A stretch of DNA of 64,000 bases from Pomacea canaliculata (taxonomy: Eukaryota; Mollusca; Gastropoda; Architaenioglossa; Ampullariidae). A program made the translations under genes and the position numbers. Below, in pieces: positions 25,607 through 39,400 of the stretch. The notes beneath the pieces were generated by a model. It had not been told where the DNA came from. It saw only the letters and a program-made list of their open reading frames with translations, and did no database searches. The stretch lies in contig NC_037599.1 in assembly GCF_003073045.1 (NCBI RefSeq), positions 18,356,555-18,420,554 on the forward strand, read 5' to 3'. Every line of letters begins with the position of its first letter. The first letter of the stretch is position 1.

Positions 25607-26977
25607 GGTACTTGGGAGGGTAGTCAACACTGTAGTAGCCAGAGAAAGAACTGGTTTACAAATGTCAAAAGCTGGACATCCTGTACAAGACCTGCTCACC
25701 ATTGCCCAAAACAGGGAAGCATGGGGTGTCCTGTTACCTGCTGCAGCTATCCATATGCTCCCCCCAACAACAGGTGCTAGTCAAGGGACAACTGACCAGA
25801 CTTCTATTCAGGCCTCACAATCTGGATTTCTTTCTCTACAAACTGTGTCTACATTATGCTTAGGAAATATCTTTCAGTGTCGTTTACTATATTCTGTTCA
25901 CTTCTCAGTTCTCCATCCTAGCACTTTGTTCATGTTTGCTATTGTGTCATCTGTTTGGTACTGTTTGTTTCTTATTTGTATTCTTATGTTTATAGTCTTT
26001 CATGTACTGGGCATTGAACTTCCCTCCACACAGGAAATTCTTTATAATTATTAAAATTACAAAATGTCACATTCTTTAAGTGCCAGAGTCAATATTAGCA
26101 TACCAAAGCCATTAAAACTCGTTCACACTGATATAGCTTAAAGTCAATCTCATAATTTTAATTTATTTGCTATGAAAAAAATTATTACACCTAAACACCA
26201 TGCACTTCTAACCATCAGACATCAGTCTTTACTGATTTGCAACTCATCGCATGCAGTTAATGATGATGATGTCTATTTGAAATGCGCAGGTATCCATTCA
26301 GAAGAATGCTCATTGCGCAGCCAAAAAAAAAAATTATTAAAAAATTGAACTTGATAACAGAAAATGCAAAGCGTTACCTCCTCAGGCTGGTGTACTGATT
26401 TTAAAACATACGTTTTAAAACGCACCTGGCTCGTTTTCCACTAATACCAAGCCTATATTGATAATAATAAAATCTACGACTTACACGCATGAAAGATATT
26501 GCAATAATAAAACCCTGCGACCTCTTAAGATAGGAACCAAACGAATGCAGCTCCACAATTTTCACATTCTCCACGTTTCGCTTTATACATGTTGTTTGTT
26601 TGATTTGGTTTTTTTTTTTGGGGGGGGGGGGGGTGTTCTGGCGACTTCCAACCGCAGCTTCAGATTTCAGCTGTGTGCCTGTTCAGTACTATAGACAGAC
26701 TGGTATACGATTAACGATATCAGTTCACTTTTCTACTTTCTATTTATAAGTAACTATAAAATTGATATCCCAATATTTCCCATTAAAAGATCTATCCAAC
26801 TTTGTTTTCCATCAACTTATGATAAAGTCACCATCTTTAACAAAAACACAATGAGATCGAAAAAAATAAAACCTTTAAATAACGCAGAATATTACTATTT
26901 GCCGACAAATATTCGACGACGACTGTGGAGTAACGAAACGACGAACAGGAACGAGCACTCTCGGTACAAGAGATAAC
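25607..26977. other. intergenic between MTAP and HDAC
   Basis: No gene seen. It includes a T-run followed by a G-run near 26608-26632 and ordinary AT-rich DNA. The long plus-strand frame spanning 25485-26054 overlaps the LINE tail and has no recognisable similarity. Confidence 0.45.
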
Positions 26978-26990
26978 CCACCAGGTGGCG
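26978..26990 (+). promoter_or_regulatory. CTCF-like motif just upstream of HDAC
   Basis: CCACCAGGTGGCG fits the CTCF core consensus (CCASYAGRKGGCR) at every position. It lies 81-93 bp before the HDAC start codon, in a GC-richer proximal region. The internal CACCTGG/CCAGGTG also gives E-box-like halves, so other factors could use it. Confidence 0.4.
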
Positions 26991-27070
26991 TGCAAGGGGC
27001 AAATTACGGCAACTCGAGGGAAAAAAAAAATCTGTGTGACTAGTTAGCGCGTCTGTAGGCAACTTCAAAA

Positions 27071-30000
27071 ATGAGTTCGAATTCAGGATACAAGAAAAAG
27101 ATATGTTATTACTATGACGGTATGATCTTAATATTTTTATTTTTTAAAACATCTTAGGTATTAAATTCTAGCTGGCATGGTTGATTTTTTTCCCCTTTCT
27201 CTTTCCACGAGAGGCAAATTCAACGACATGAACTTTCCTAATGATAGTACTTAGCTCTGGGATGTTACCTATGTAATTATTGAATTTTTGAGATAATTAA
27301 ATTGAGTTACCTGGTTTTTGTGAGAATACGATTAAATTAATTTATTTTATACCACTTTTGGACCACCTATTGTTTGAGCAGTCTGCCTTAGTGCATTGTT
27401 ATTAACTCGGTGCCTACAAAGGCAAGGTATACGAGTATGAAAACCCATAATTCCCGATTATAGTGTACCAGTTTGCAATTTTGCTTTTGAGGCGCATGCT
27501 ACACACTTTAGTGCGTAGTATAAAAATAAACCAATTTTCTATCGAGAAAAACTTGTTGTTGTGTGCATATCGCCCAATAGTAACTGGATATCGTTATTCT
27601 CTGACAGTAAACGGAAGTTTTAGGGACAATGAAAGTATGGTGTTCCATTGGTGCCATATTTAAACACGGATGATGACTGAAACAATCATATCACATGCGT
27701 TTTGTTTTTGGATGTAAAACAGTTACCTTGGGATGTTGAGTGTACGTTTAACTCTGCGGATCAATAAAGATAAACCTTAATTATTTAGATTTTGTGTGGT
27801 AGACATCAAAATGCATTTTTCCTAAAACAGTTTTTTTTTTTTTTAATGAATAGGTTTATTGTGGTGGTGGCGTGGATTGGTTCTGACCTCACTAGCGAAT
27901 ACAATTATGCCTTTTCTGTCAATGCATAATTTTAAAAAACTACAAAGTACATATCTGAAATATTTTTTTTAGTGGGTTTAACACTGCCAAGTGTAAAAAT
28001 TAAATGTTGAAGAAAATGCATTCATAGCATTTGACAAAAATTTAATAATAGCACCCCTGAGAAGCCCCCCCCCCCTTTTTTTTTGTTTACTTTATGCTAT
28101 AAATTTTTACATAAGGTGTAAAATTTACAATAAATTAGATTCTCCATTTCTGTTTATCTTGCTTATGAAAAATCAGATGGAATAAAATGCTTGCATAAAT
28201 TTTTTTGTTTCCCTGCATACATGTTTCTGGGAGAAGTTGCATGTCTTGCAGCAGCTGTTGACATTGCATAGGGTAACACGGGTTCTATGGTGAAGCTAGA
28301 TGAGCAGTACATGTTTTATTCATGAGCTGCAGAGACTCATTACAGCATATAGAAGCATTATAATTCAGTGTATTGGTACCTTGAAACGTGGAATATTTGT
28401 GGGGTTTTTTTTTCAAAGGGGCATGAGAGAGATATGTGTGAAAGATACTCTGATAAATGCTTTTAGGTATGTATATATGCATTGATCAGATGCTTTTTTA
28501 TATATTTACTAACAGGTGACATTGGGAACTATTACTATGGACAGGGACATCCTATGAAGCCTCACAGAATTCGCATGACACATAACCTTATTTTGAACTA
28601 TGGCCTGTACAGGAAAATGGAAATTTATGTAAGTGAAATATCATCTGTCATACTCAAGTTTTGGAGCTTATTTTAGATTGTTTCTATTCATAATTTATAG
28701 CTACAATTTCCATCAAGACTAACAAATTATAATTAAAAGGACACTTTTTAAGTCTTTTGCATTGTTTGCTCAGAGTTGTCGCGGTTAAATGTGTACTTCC
28801 ATATAGCTTAAATAATGGGTTCTAAATGAAAAGGGCAAGTTTTTCATTGTTAACTTTTGCTACATTCTCTTATATTTTCTACTTTGCAAAGAGAACGTGT
28901 TAATATGTTATTTATACTGTTTTCACTGCGAGAACATCATAACTTAAAAGGAAGTTTTTCATCTGTATTTTCTTTTGGAACTTTTTTTTTCTTAAGCGTC
29001 CTCACAAAGCAACTGCAGAAGAAATGACAAAATTCCACAGTGATGATTACATCAAGTTCCTTCGCAGCATTCGACCTGACAACATGTCTGAATACAATAA
29101 ACAGATGCAGAGGTGTAAGTGAAGTTTATTTACATTTTTTTTGGACAGTAATCACAATCTGACCATTTTAGCAAGTAATGCAGACGCTTCATGCTTATTT
29201 CTTTTTTTTTTTTTTTTAAATCTTTATATTTGATTAGTGGGTGAGTTGGTGGACTAAATAAGTAAGCCAACTTTAAAGTTAAAATATAGCTTTTTGTCTT
29301 CGATTTCCACTTTATAATCATTGTATAATTAATATTTCTGTCATTTCTGATTAGTTTGTGTCAGTTAGTGTACTTAAAATTTGTGTCATAGTTATATAGT
29401 GATGGTGATGTGCACGTTCGTAAGAAGTGTCTTACAAATTGAACACTACAGTAGTGATAGATAAAATACAAGACAGACAAAACAGTCAGAAAAGGAAGAC
29501 AAGGCAGTAAGCAAAGATATACTTTGGTTGCAGTCAATGTAGGTGAAGACTGTCCAGTTTTTGATGGCATGTATGAATTCTGTCAGCTGTCAACTGGAGG
29601 ATCAGTTGGTAAGAAATTTCACGGTCCATTAATAAACTATTTTTGTATTATTACCTATTTTTGGCATTTCTGTTCATTAGTTTTACTTCAACCATGTTTT
29701 TCTAAAGATTCTTTTTTATATATTGAAGCATTTTTTGGTATAGGACATATCACTCATTTTTCTTTAAAGGATGGTGGTCAGGTTTTGCTTGTTTCCCAAA
29801 GTAAGTTGTATTTATTCTCACAGCGGGTGCCGTTAAGCTGAACAAACAGGCAGCAGATATTGCCGTAAACTGGGCAGGTGGCCTTCATCATGCAAAGAAG
29901 TCAGAGGCATCAGGGTTCTGCTATGTCAATGACATTGTACTGGCCATCCTAGAGCTCCTGAAGTATGTCAGTTTGAATTTTGCTGTAATAAATAAAAATG

Positions 30001-33000
30001 TTTATAATAAGTGACATGATTTAAAAATAACCACATTTTTCAGTTCTGCAATGTTGAATGTTTGAGTTTTTTTAAAAGAGTAGAATTGTCTTTTGCAAAT
30101 AATAAAAGATTGTTTTTTGTAAATGTTGCCAAGATAGCTTAATGCAGAACATGGGGTAAACATAAAATTTACCCCCCCCCCCCCAAACCTCTAGGAGGGG
30201 AACAGCAGTAGACAAAAGGGTCCTCTTACTGGTCAATGAATCATAACAGAATTGCTTTAATTACACCTACTGAATAATATAATAATATAATTATATTAAT
30301 ATAATTGTTACTTTGCTTCTTGAAAGCTGTGTTGTTTAAAATGGTGATTTTCACTGCATGTACTTTTTAATTTGCTTGAAGTAATAGTTAAGATTTATGT
30401 CTGCCAGGTACCACCAAAGAGTTCTGTACATTGATATTGATATTCATCATGGTGATGGTGTTGAAGAAGCCTTTTATACAACTGACCGTGTGATGACTGT
30501 GTCATTCCACAAGTATGGGGAGTACTTTCCTGGCACTGGAGATCTCCGAGTTAGTGGATTAGTTTTTCTAGTAGCCCTCTGTTATTTTGGTCATCTGCTG
30601 CTATTATATCTGCCATCAAAAGAATATTCTTTCCACATCGTACAAGAAAACTGCAAAGGAATCTGTAATATTACTAAATAATACATATTAGAAAAAAAAT
30701 TTAAATCATGCTTGAAAATACATGTAATGCTCAATTTTGTTAAAGAGTATGCTGATATAATGTTCAAAGCCTTACATTGTTATGGTCAGTTTGTCATTAT
30801 TATAGAAAAAATTACTTATTAGATTTTTCTTTTCAGGATATTGGTGCAGGAAAGGGAAAATATTATGCTGTGAACTTCCCACTTAGAGATGGTATTGATG
30901 ATGAATCATATGAAAGTATCTTCAAACCGGTAGGTGTTAATGCTTATATACTTTTAGACCATTCAAATAGGAGATTAGAGTAAAATAACTATGGCAAGGC
31001 AGTCTATACGGTAGCAAAATTTGTCTTCAAAAATGCTTAAGAATGTATAATCCCCGTCAAGGTAATGAAGCTTGATTAAAAAGAATTATTTTGCCAGAAA
31101 GTTGATAATAACTATATTAATTTTCAACTAACTGTGCATATCCCTCTTTTGGAAATTTTTACTTATTTTAGAATTGATTTCTTTATGTTATATGTGATTC
31201 TGTGTTCTTAGAATTGTTTGTGACCAAGTGATAAAATTTGCCAGTTGGATTTCCTCTTTTTTCTGGACCATTATAAGCTCTATATCTATGATTAGTTATC
31301 TGTGAAACCACAATTTTGTGTGTAAAATACTTGCAAGACCTCTGCAGGTAGATTGTGGAAAAAAAAGTCACAATATAATAAATAGCATCTTGTCTGAAGA
31401 TCTTTCAGATTGCACTCTTTAAGACAAATTTACTTTTTAATCTTATTAAAGTTTGGTTGAATTTGTCTTTGAAATACTTCATTTTTCTTGGCAATGTGCA
31501 GGTAATTACAAAAGTCATGGAAACCTACCAGCCCAGTGCCGTTGTTCTACAGTGTGGTGCCGACTCATTATCAGGAGATCGCCTTGGTTGCTTTAATTTG
31601 ACATTGAAGGGGCATGGCAAATGTGTAGAGTTCATGAAAAAGTGGAATCTACCACTCCTTCTGTTAGGTGGTGGTGGGTACACCATCAGGAACGTGGCAC
31701 GGTGCTGGACTTACGAGACCTCTATGGCTCTTGGTGTGGACGTAGCAAATGGTGGGTATTCATGTTGTAAATACAGTAAAATTTCTTTCTTCAGATTTGC
31801 TAACATTCGCCAAAATCACGCAAAGGTCTTGATGGGGAAATTGATCAACCTGCATTCATTCCAGGAACCATGAACCATGAACACCTAAAAATTCAACTTT
31901 ATTTAAAAGTTGAAAATAATGTTTTTAAAATTGTTTCATTCTGCACACATGGAAAACTTAACTCTTGTTATTTGGTTCCTTATTACAAATTGTGATTACA
32001 AATGATTTTACATGACTTTGCAGAAAGTTGTAATACAGAGCAAACAATCAGAAGTGTATATTTTCAATACGTGACTTCAGAAAAAATGTTGTAATAGAAT
32101 ACAAACTGTCTTAGTTTTGCACTGCTACTTTTCGCGGCATTATATATCCTGTGGATTGTCCAGTCTGTCAAACATGTTCAGCTTGCCGGCAAGTGCACTT
32201 AGGTCACAGAGTTCAGTACTTATATGCAAAAACCGAGTTAAATATCTGGGACTGACAAATCACACACTTAGATGTTAGGGTGTGGTCATCAACCACTCTG
32301 CGCAAAACACAGTCCACTTGCTCAACAGAAGGTGGCTGGAGGAGCTCCATCTGCAGCTGTGCTTTCAGTGCCAGTATATCAACATAGTGTAACATTTAGT
32401 CTGCACTTGCATACATGTGAACACATAAACATACAGAACTGGGCCAATGCACAACCTGATACAACATTCTTATGTAAATAATAAAAATAGCAGTATACTT
32501 GTGTAAAGTGGTGCTCTGAGCACTGATGAGTTATTTAAAAATAAATGATAAAAGCTGTACAGCAAATGAACAGTAAAAGCTGCAGAACAAGAACCAGGCT
32601 GAAGCTTGTGGCCTAAAACTTCAGATCTTTCTTGAAGAAATGAATTTTAAGGACATGTTTGACTATCGTGTGCTGGTGGCATAACCCATGAGGGAGGTAG
32701 TTCCAACAAGTTAACGCTAAATCAAACCCTAATTCTTAACCATGTGCGGAATGTAAGTTTATAACAAATGATAAACCATATCAATTGGTTTATGGCTCAG
32801 ATCTGTTTAGAATTTTTTTAAATAACATATGTACACAACCAAGTCTTCCTCACTTCTCCCCTCAAGTCTGCAGATAAAGATCTCCATTAAAAACAATAGT
32901 TTTTTTTGTGTGTTTTTTTGTTTTTTGGTTTTTTGGGGTTTTTTTTTTGTCCTTTGCCTCACCTCCTGGCTTACTACCATATGGGTGAACATAATATTGT

Positions 33001-35271
33001 TGGTATCTAGATTATAGTTTATGCTTTCATTACCATGTAATAAACTAATAAGATGTACATCTTCATGTTAATACACAGAGCTTCCATACAACGACTACTT
33101 TGAATATTATGGTCCTGACTTTAAACTGCACATCAGTCCTTCCAACATGGCCAACCAGAATACTGCGGAGTACATGGACAAAATTAAGTGAGTGTTGGTT
33201 CAATGCTTGGGGTGTAAAATTGTCATTTTATCACGTACACATAACTTTAGTTCTTTTGGTTGATTTTTTGTTGTTGAGAATCAGTGTATTGCTTATTGGA
33301 AATTAGAAACAAGGTATTTCTTGCCTCTGATGCCTGTTTATAACCATATCTTCAAGAGAAATTTAAGTCCTGCACACTTCTACTTTCCTTGTGTTTATCC
33401 AACAGGACACGGCTTTTTGAGAATCTGCGAATGCTTCCTCATGCTCCTGGAGTCCAAATGCAAGGTGAGATGAGTTTTTAAACAACTTAAAATTTCAGGG
33501 ATGTAAAGCTCAGCATTGTTGTGTTCAGGAAAAAATGCTGTGGAAATAAACTCTAAATTAAATAAACATATCTTTTATTTTCTGATAAATGCAGCGAATT
33601 GACTGGAATATATTCCTCCTTTCAGCAATTCCTGAGGATGCAATTAATGAGGAAAGTGATGATGAGGACAGGGAGAATCCTGACAGTCGTATTTCAAGTA
33701 AGCTACATTTGAATGTCTATTGTGTGATTTAGGTGTCAACATGTCCCACATCCCTTTTTCTTGTAGTCTTCTGTCTCTGTCTCCCCCCTTTCTCCATTTT
33801 TATTGTATCTTTGGTCACTTTTTCATTTGCATTATACATTGGAATGAATAAAACCTTTTTGTAGTACGAGCAAGTGACAAGCGCATCACATGTGAAGAGG
33901 AATTTTCCGACAGCGAGGATGAAGGTGAGGGTGGGAGACGAGACCGCACCAGTTACAAGCCTTCCAAAGCCAAGAAACCGCGAAATGAGGAGGAGAGGAA
34001 AGAAACTGATAAATGTAAGTATCCATAATGCAAGAAACTTGTTCTTTAAATTTTCTTTTTAAGTGTGTCTAAGAAGTATGTTTAAATGTAATCTAGGAAA
34101 TTTCAGAGTTTTCAAAAGGCAAGTGACAATGTGAAGTGTTTTATATGGTACTATTACGTGAAACACAAAATTTTGAAAGCTCAGTAGTAAACTTATATTT
34201 TGCAGGCTTTGGAAATTTTTTTAATGAGTTACAGTTCCACTTTTGAAAATAAAATAGAAGACCTGAAACCCTGTAGAACATCACAAGCTGCATTAAAATC
34301 AAATTTTTCCTCATAGATCAGAAAGCAAAATTAAAAAAAAAAGCCACTTACATTTAATCAGCAGCTCAGTGTTAACCATAACATACGAACTCAAAATAAA
34401 AGGAGAAGTGTCATCATTCTGTATTATTTCGATATTTGTTGCACATGCATACACTTTCACTCTTTTAATATATTTTTAACAAATTTTACTTTGCCCTGAA
34501 GACCTTATGATGTTGCTTATACCCTTTCCTGTGAATTTTGTAGATGCTGCCATTTCTTGTTATTTTGCAGCTGATGGCAAGGAAGAAAAGAAAGAAGTGA
34601 AAAAAGAGCCAGTGGAAGTGAAGGAAGAAACAAAGTCCACAGATAAAAGGTAGGGCTGGTACCATATATCACTTTAGTTTTGTCACAAGTTTTCTACGGA
34701 TATTGGAATTTGTGCTTGAAAGATTAGCACTTCTTTTCTGTTGGATGATGATAACAAAAATGAGATTTTCATGACTTTTTTTTTTTAACCTTTTCCTTTA
34801 AATAATGTTTAGATGTGTATGCTGGGTTCATGGGTAGGAGGGTGGCTTAGCCGGCTTCCTGTTTAATTGTCACAATGCTAAGTTCCATTTTATCTGCAAC
34901 ATATTATCTTATTTTCTAACAATATTTCAGCTCTGATGACCAACCTGATGCAGCCAGCACCGAGAAAAAAGGTAAGTGTGTGTGTGTGTGTAAGTGTTTT
35001 ATTTGTAGAGTTTGGTCTTTTTGTATACACTACTTTTAAAAAAATCCTTATATTTTTTATAAAATTTGTGTGACAATTTCTTGAAATTTTTATCTATTGC
35101 TGTGTAGGTATATGTTTGAGAGAGTGGTAGTTGTGAGGGGAGTATTTTTTACCCTTAATGACTTTAACATAATGTCTGTCTCCAGAAATTCTGGCCCCTA
35201 AACAGGAAGCACAAGCAGAAGTCAAAGATTCAGAAGATTCAGGAACAGAACCTCAGAAAATGGAACATTGA
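27071..35271 (+). CDS. HDAC1: class I histone deacetylase (HDAC1/2)
   Basis: Zinc-dependent nuclear lysine deacetylase, catalytic core of Sin3, NuRD and CoREST complexes. Fifteen exons: 27071-27119, 28516-28628, 28997-29114, 29534-29608, 29824-29962, 30408-30549, 30837-30929, 31502-31751, 33079-33187, 33406-33464, 33626-33697, 33865-34014, 34571-34649, 34931-34971, 35186-35271. They join in phase to 524 residues. Catalytic residues fall at the human HDAC1 numbers: His140/His141, Asp174/Asp176, His178, Asp264, Tyr303; inositol-phosphate contacts Lys31, Arg270 and Arg306 are kept. The tail has EEFSDSED with Ser421/Ser423 aligned to the human CK2 sites, then a Lys/Glu-rich stretch with VKKEP and VKEE (possible SUMO sites). 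The tail is about 40 residues longer than in human HDAC1. One gene stands for the vertebrate HDAC1/HDAC2 pair. Start codon context (aaaatga) is good. Confidence 0.98.
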
Positions 35272-35798
35272 TCTTTCTCAAGCTTTACATGCATCAAATT
35301 TGTAGCAAAGAAAAAAACAAAACATTTTTTAACTAAGTGTCAAGTCAAAGGCAGAAAAAGGCTTAAGAGTCTCAAGGACCAAAGCATATGCCTGCAGAAT
35401 GTGTGTGTATTTGTGTTTATGTGTGCGTGCATGCTACAGTGGAGTTTGTTTGGTTTTTTTTTCTTTCTTTGGGCATGCAAATTTAGAAAGCCAATTGAAC
35501 CACAAGTTGAAGAGAATGGACACTACTGCCAAAATGTTTAAATGTTTGTCTCCACCATGACATCTTTTTAAGAATACAGAGTGGTTGTTGGTATTTTTGT
35601 ATTTTGTACTTTGTGGGGCAGGAATGACCAGCAGTTTTGCAAATCATAAGTAATTTTGATATCTTTCCTCCATTGTGTTCAAAAACATTTTTTACTTTAC
35701 TTTCATTAAGGCATGATGACACACAACTTCTATAAAACAATATTTAGATTGTCTAATTTGTATATCACATTTTATGAGTGTCCAGTCACATAATCCTC

Positions 35799-35804
35799 AA
35801 TAAA
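35799..35804 (+). terminator. candidate poly(A) signal, HDAC
   Basis: AATAAA about 530 bp after the HDAC stop (cctcaataaagaaaatag). The 3'UTR upstream contains a T-rich tract (about 35455-35468). Transcription from the left would end some 500-600 bp before the SPEF2 3' end arriving from the right. Confidence 0.55.
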
Positions 35805-36438
35805 GAAAATAGACTTAAAATAATTGCATTTCTTTTGTAAGGCTAGAGTCATGGCACATTCAAAAGTCATTTTTGTCCAGATTTAAACATTTTAATTCAA
35901 AATTTGTCAGTATTTCTTCAGCTGCTTAAAAGACTGTACTAACAAAATCCTTTGGGGCTGTACCAAAGTTTAAAGCATTTCAGAGGCCTTAGTACATGTG
36001 GTGTGTACATGGCCAGAACTTCAGACATTTTAGCATTCTTGTCAACCTGTACATCAACATGAGCAGTCCATCATTTTAAAAAATGTTTACAGAAGAAATT
36101 AGTGTGCATGATTTTAGAGAGGAAGGTATATGAGTGTGTGTGGTCAGACACCAGGACATTCAGATCATCTACACATTTCTTATATTTGGAATACATTAAA
36201 GCATAAATATTTAAATAGAACTAAAACTGATACAATGTCTCATGTACAAGATTGACTTTAATATTCAGGAAAAGAAACTTGCCATACAAATTCCTTTGTA
36301 CACTCGTGAAGAGCAAAGATCTAAAAGGTGAAAAGTAAGCATGTGTAATTGTTACAAATTATTTATTTCAGTGTCTTTTATGGATGATTTTTTTTTTCTG
36401 CCATGTTGTATCAACGCACTGAAGGTCATCCTTCGTCT
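35805..36438. other. interval between the convergent HDAC and SPEF2 3' ends
   Basis: No coding exon. For SPEF2 (minus strand) an AATAAA lies at plus positions 36367-36362 (tttatt), about 70 bp past its stop codon. That would be a very short 3'UTR; more distal A/T-rich signals are possible. Transcripts from both sides may therefore approach or overlap here. Confidence 0.4.
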
Positions 36439-39400
36439 TCAAACAGCTGCCGTGGAAGAAGAAAGGATCGTTTTTAAATCCTGAAATAGCGATAAAAGAA
36501 ATAAGATTTATTAGTGTGCTAACCTAATGCTGAAAAGCATCAGATCATTAAATGATTTGCAATGCCTTATTTTGTTGTTTATGTTGAAGTGTTGCCATTT
36601 CACTGCAGGCTGATGTAAGATAACAAAAAAAAAATGTTTAGATGATAATGAATGATTTTCCTATTGGATTTTAAGTGTTGTAAACTTTTGGTATTTTCTA
36701 GGAAAGCTAAGTACAGTTTTCCATTCATTAGTTACATTGGCATGTGTTGTTGGCTACCACTTCAGCAGACTACTTAATGAAGCATTCACATTAGTGAACT
36801 TCCAAATTTAGCAGTTTTTATCATCTAAAATACTTCAGATACATATGTCTCATGTGACAATCGTTCACTGGACTGGAAGTTCTCATCAGGTACTCTAGGG
36901 AGGAAAATGCATGACAGTTCATGCCTAACTACAGTGTGCTCATGGGCCTTTGTGTTTGCATATTTATTATTAATGTCAGGTGCTTTAAGCTCACACTAGA
37001 TGGTCAAGAAATGGTGTTCAACAAATAAACATCATTATTACATAATTTTCACAATTCAGTTGCACATGTAAAGCAAAAACCACATTTACTCTGTGGTTGA
37101 GCAAGAAATGGAAAGAATAATTGTGCATTTGTAAAAAAAAAAAAAAAAGTTAGAAATCATAAAATTGCTGCAAATACAAGAAATGGCAAGGTAGTGAAAA
37201 AAAAATACCACTATGAATATGTTAATGCCACAGATAGCACATAAGAAATTAACAAAAGACAACTGTAGCAATCATGCTTTTGAAATGGTGAAGTGCCGCC
37301 TGCATATTTCTTGGTAGCTTTGATAAAATGAATATAACTCACCAGTGCTTTGAAAGTGTTGCAGGCAACCACAACATCCTGAATGATGGGATGCTCAATC
37401 AGCACCCTGTAGGGGGCAGGCTTCAGATCCTCAAAACCCAGATCCTCATAGACTGATACTAAGCGCTCCTGATACAGGAAGAAGCATTTAGGGTGACTAA
37501 CATTTTCACTGCTCCTACATGTAAATGCAGTTCTTTGGACTTTCGTAACATAAAATAATAATGTGATTATTGTTAAACTTGGTTATTTCTGAGTAAGTTA
37601 AAATAGGATTACATTAAGCAGCTGTTGACTGTAAGATTGTCATCTTTCTGATATATCCAGTATCTGGAACATTCTCCTAGACCAGGGGTGGGCAATTAAT
37701 TTTCCCAAGGGACCGCATGAGAAATTGGGATGGTTTTAGAGGGCCGGACTAATATAGCTAACTCAGTTTTACCCAATACTGTATATATAGTATATATACT
37801 TGCGGGCGGGCCGGATCCGGCCCGCGGGCCGGCCTTTGCCCAGGTCTGTCCTAGACATTATCAACACTTGATTTTGTCATTCTTAATATGAACATTTTGT
37901 GTTGCTAAACTACAGCTTCATATTGCATCATGTGCACATTTTCATGTTTTGACAAGTGGATGTAACTCTGGAACAAATGTCCACAATCTTAAGATTACTG
38001 ATAAAGTTTCTGATGTCCATAATAAGCAGTAAAGTGTTATCTCTCAAATACCCTTGAAGTGATGCTCTCAGGATCTGCCGACGCAAAAAAGCGAGAGCTG
38101 TCCATTTCGGTGATCTCTCCATGGTGTAAGACCTGCATTTAGGCACACATTTGGGAGTTGAACTTGTATTTATTTCTACACAAGGCTCACACAGTAACTA
38201 CCTACCCTTTAAATCAGAGTTTCATTATAAGTGAATATTCTGACAATGCAGGCACCTGACTATTAATAACCCTTTCTACCTTTCTCGAATCTGATGCAGG
38301 AACCAAATCTCATACCATACAATGATAAATGCCAACAATCATTTGAAGCTCTAGGCTTCTCACTTTTTCAAAAATGATCATTGTGAGAAATGACCAGGTT
38401 CTTTGTGTTTCTCAAGACAGACTTAAAGGTCTGTCAAGCTATTATCCATTACTAACCCTGAAGAGTGCATCAAGGGGAACCAATGCATCAAAGGCATTTG
38501 CAGGCAGTTCCTCCATGGTCATTGGGGGTTCTACTGCTGATGACTGATGTTCATCTTTCTCATCATGCTCATTTGTATCTAGGAAATTGCTGCAGGGAAA
38601 CAGCCATTATTTCAGATTTCATTTTTATATGTCCATAAACAGTTTATCATAGAAGCATTTAGTAATATACTCTTTTTTTTTTAAATCTAACTTCAATAGA
38701 TAATGAATCTATGGTAATATGCAGGCAATTATTTAAAAACATAATGTGTACGCAAAAATATGCCTAGTTATCCTATAAGTATGTAACAATCCTATTGAAG
38801 TTTTTTAAAAAATGAAACATTTTGAGAATCCTATAAATAAACTAGCAAGACTCAACCTGGGAGTTCTGTTATTTTTATAATACCTAAAAACATCTAGTAA
38901 CAGCTGACTTGCACATACAACACCTAAGGCCGTAAAACATTTTAATTAAAGCTAATAACGAAAAAAAAGTAACGCATGTGAAACAGACACAAAACTAATT
39001 TCATAAATGCATAAATTCTTCTCTGGATTGCTCAGTTGTTAAACTGATGCAAGATAAAATATTCTCTCACCCCCCATCTGCTGGATAATCTACATTTGAA
39101 GGTATGCGGGAAACATCTGAAAGTGGCTTTTGCAAACGTGGCATGTGAGTGCCTGATGCCACACTGAGGGCTCGAAGGAATCCTTCATGAGAATTTGGCA
39201 TGGCACTAAAGTACATCAACTGCAGACAACAATGAAGATGGCTTACCAGTTAGCTTAAAGAATATTGTAACCACTTTCACTATTTCTATATTATGTGTTA
39301 TCATCGAGTTTACACTGAATAGCCATGCACCCACGATGTAATTTTGACAATCATGTTAATTGTGCCTCAACACAGAAAGGTTCTGCTCATATTCTTCCAC

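Noticed and set aside
25485-26054. 189-codon plus-strand open frame
   Set aside because: It overlaps a LINE tail on the other strand, has a hydrophobic low-information end, and shows no family similarity or splice context.
26608-26632. T-run followed by G-run as a structured or quadruplex element
   Set aside because: A single homopolymer run, likely length-variable or a sequencing artefact; similar C/G runs occur at 16801, 28067 and 30172.
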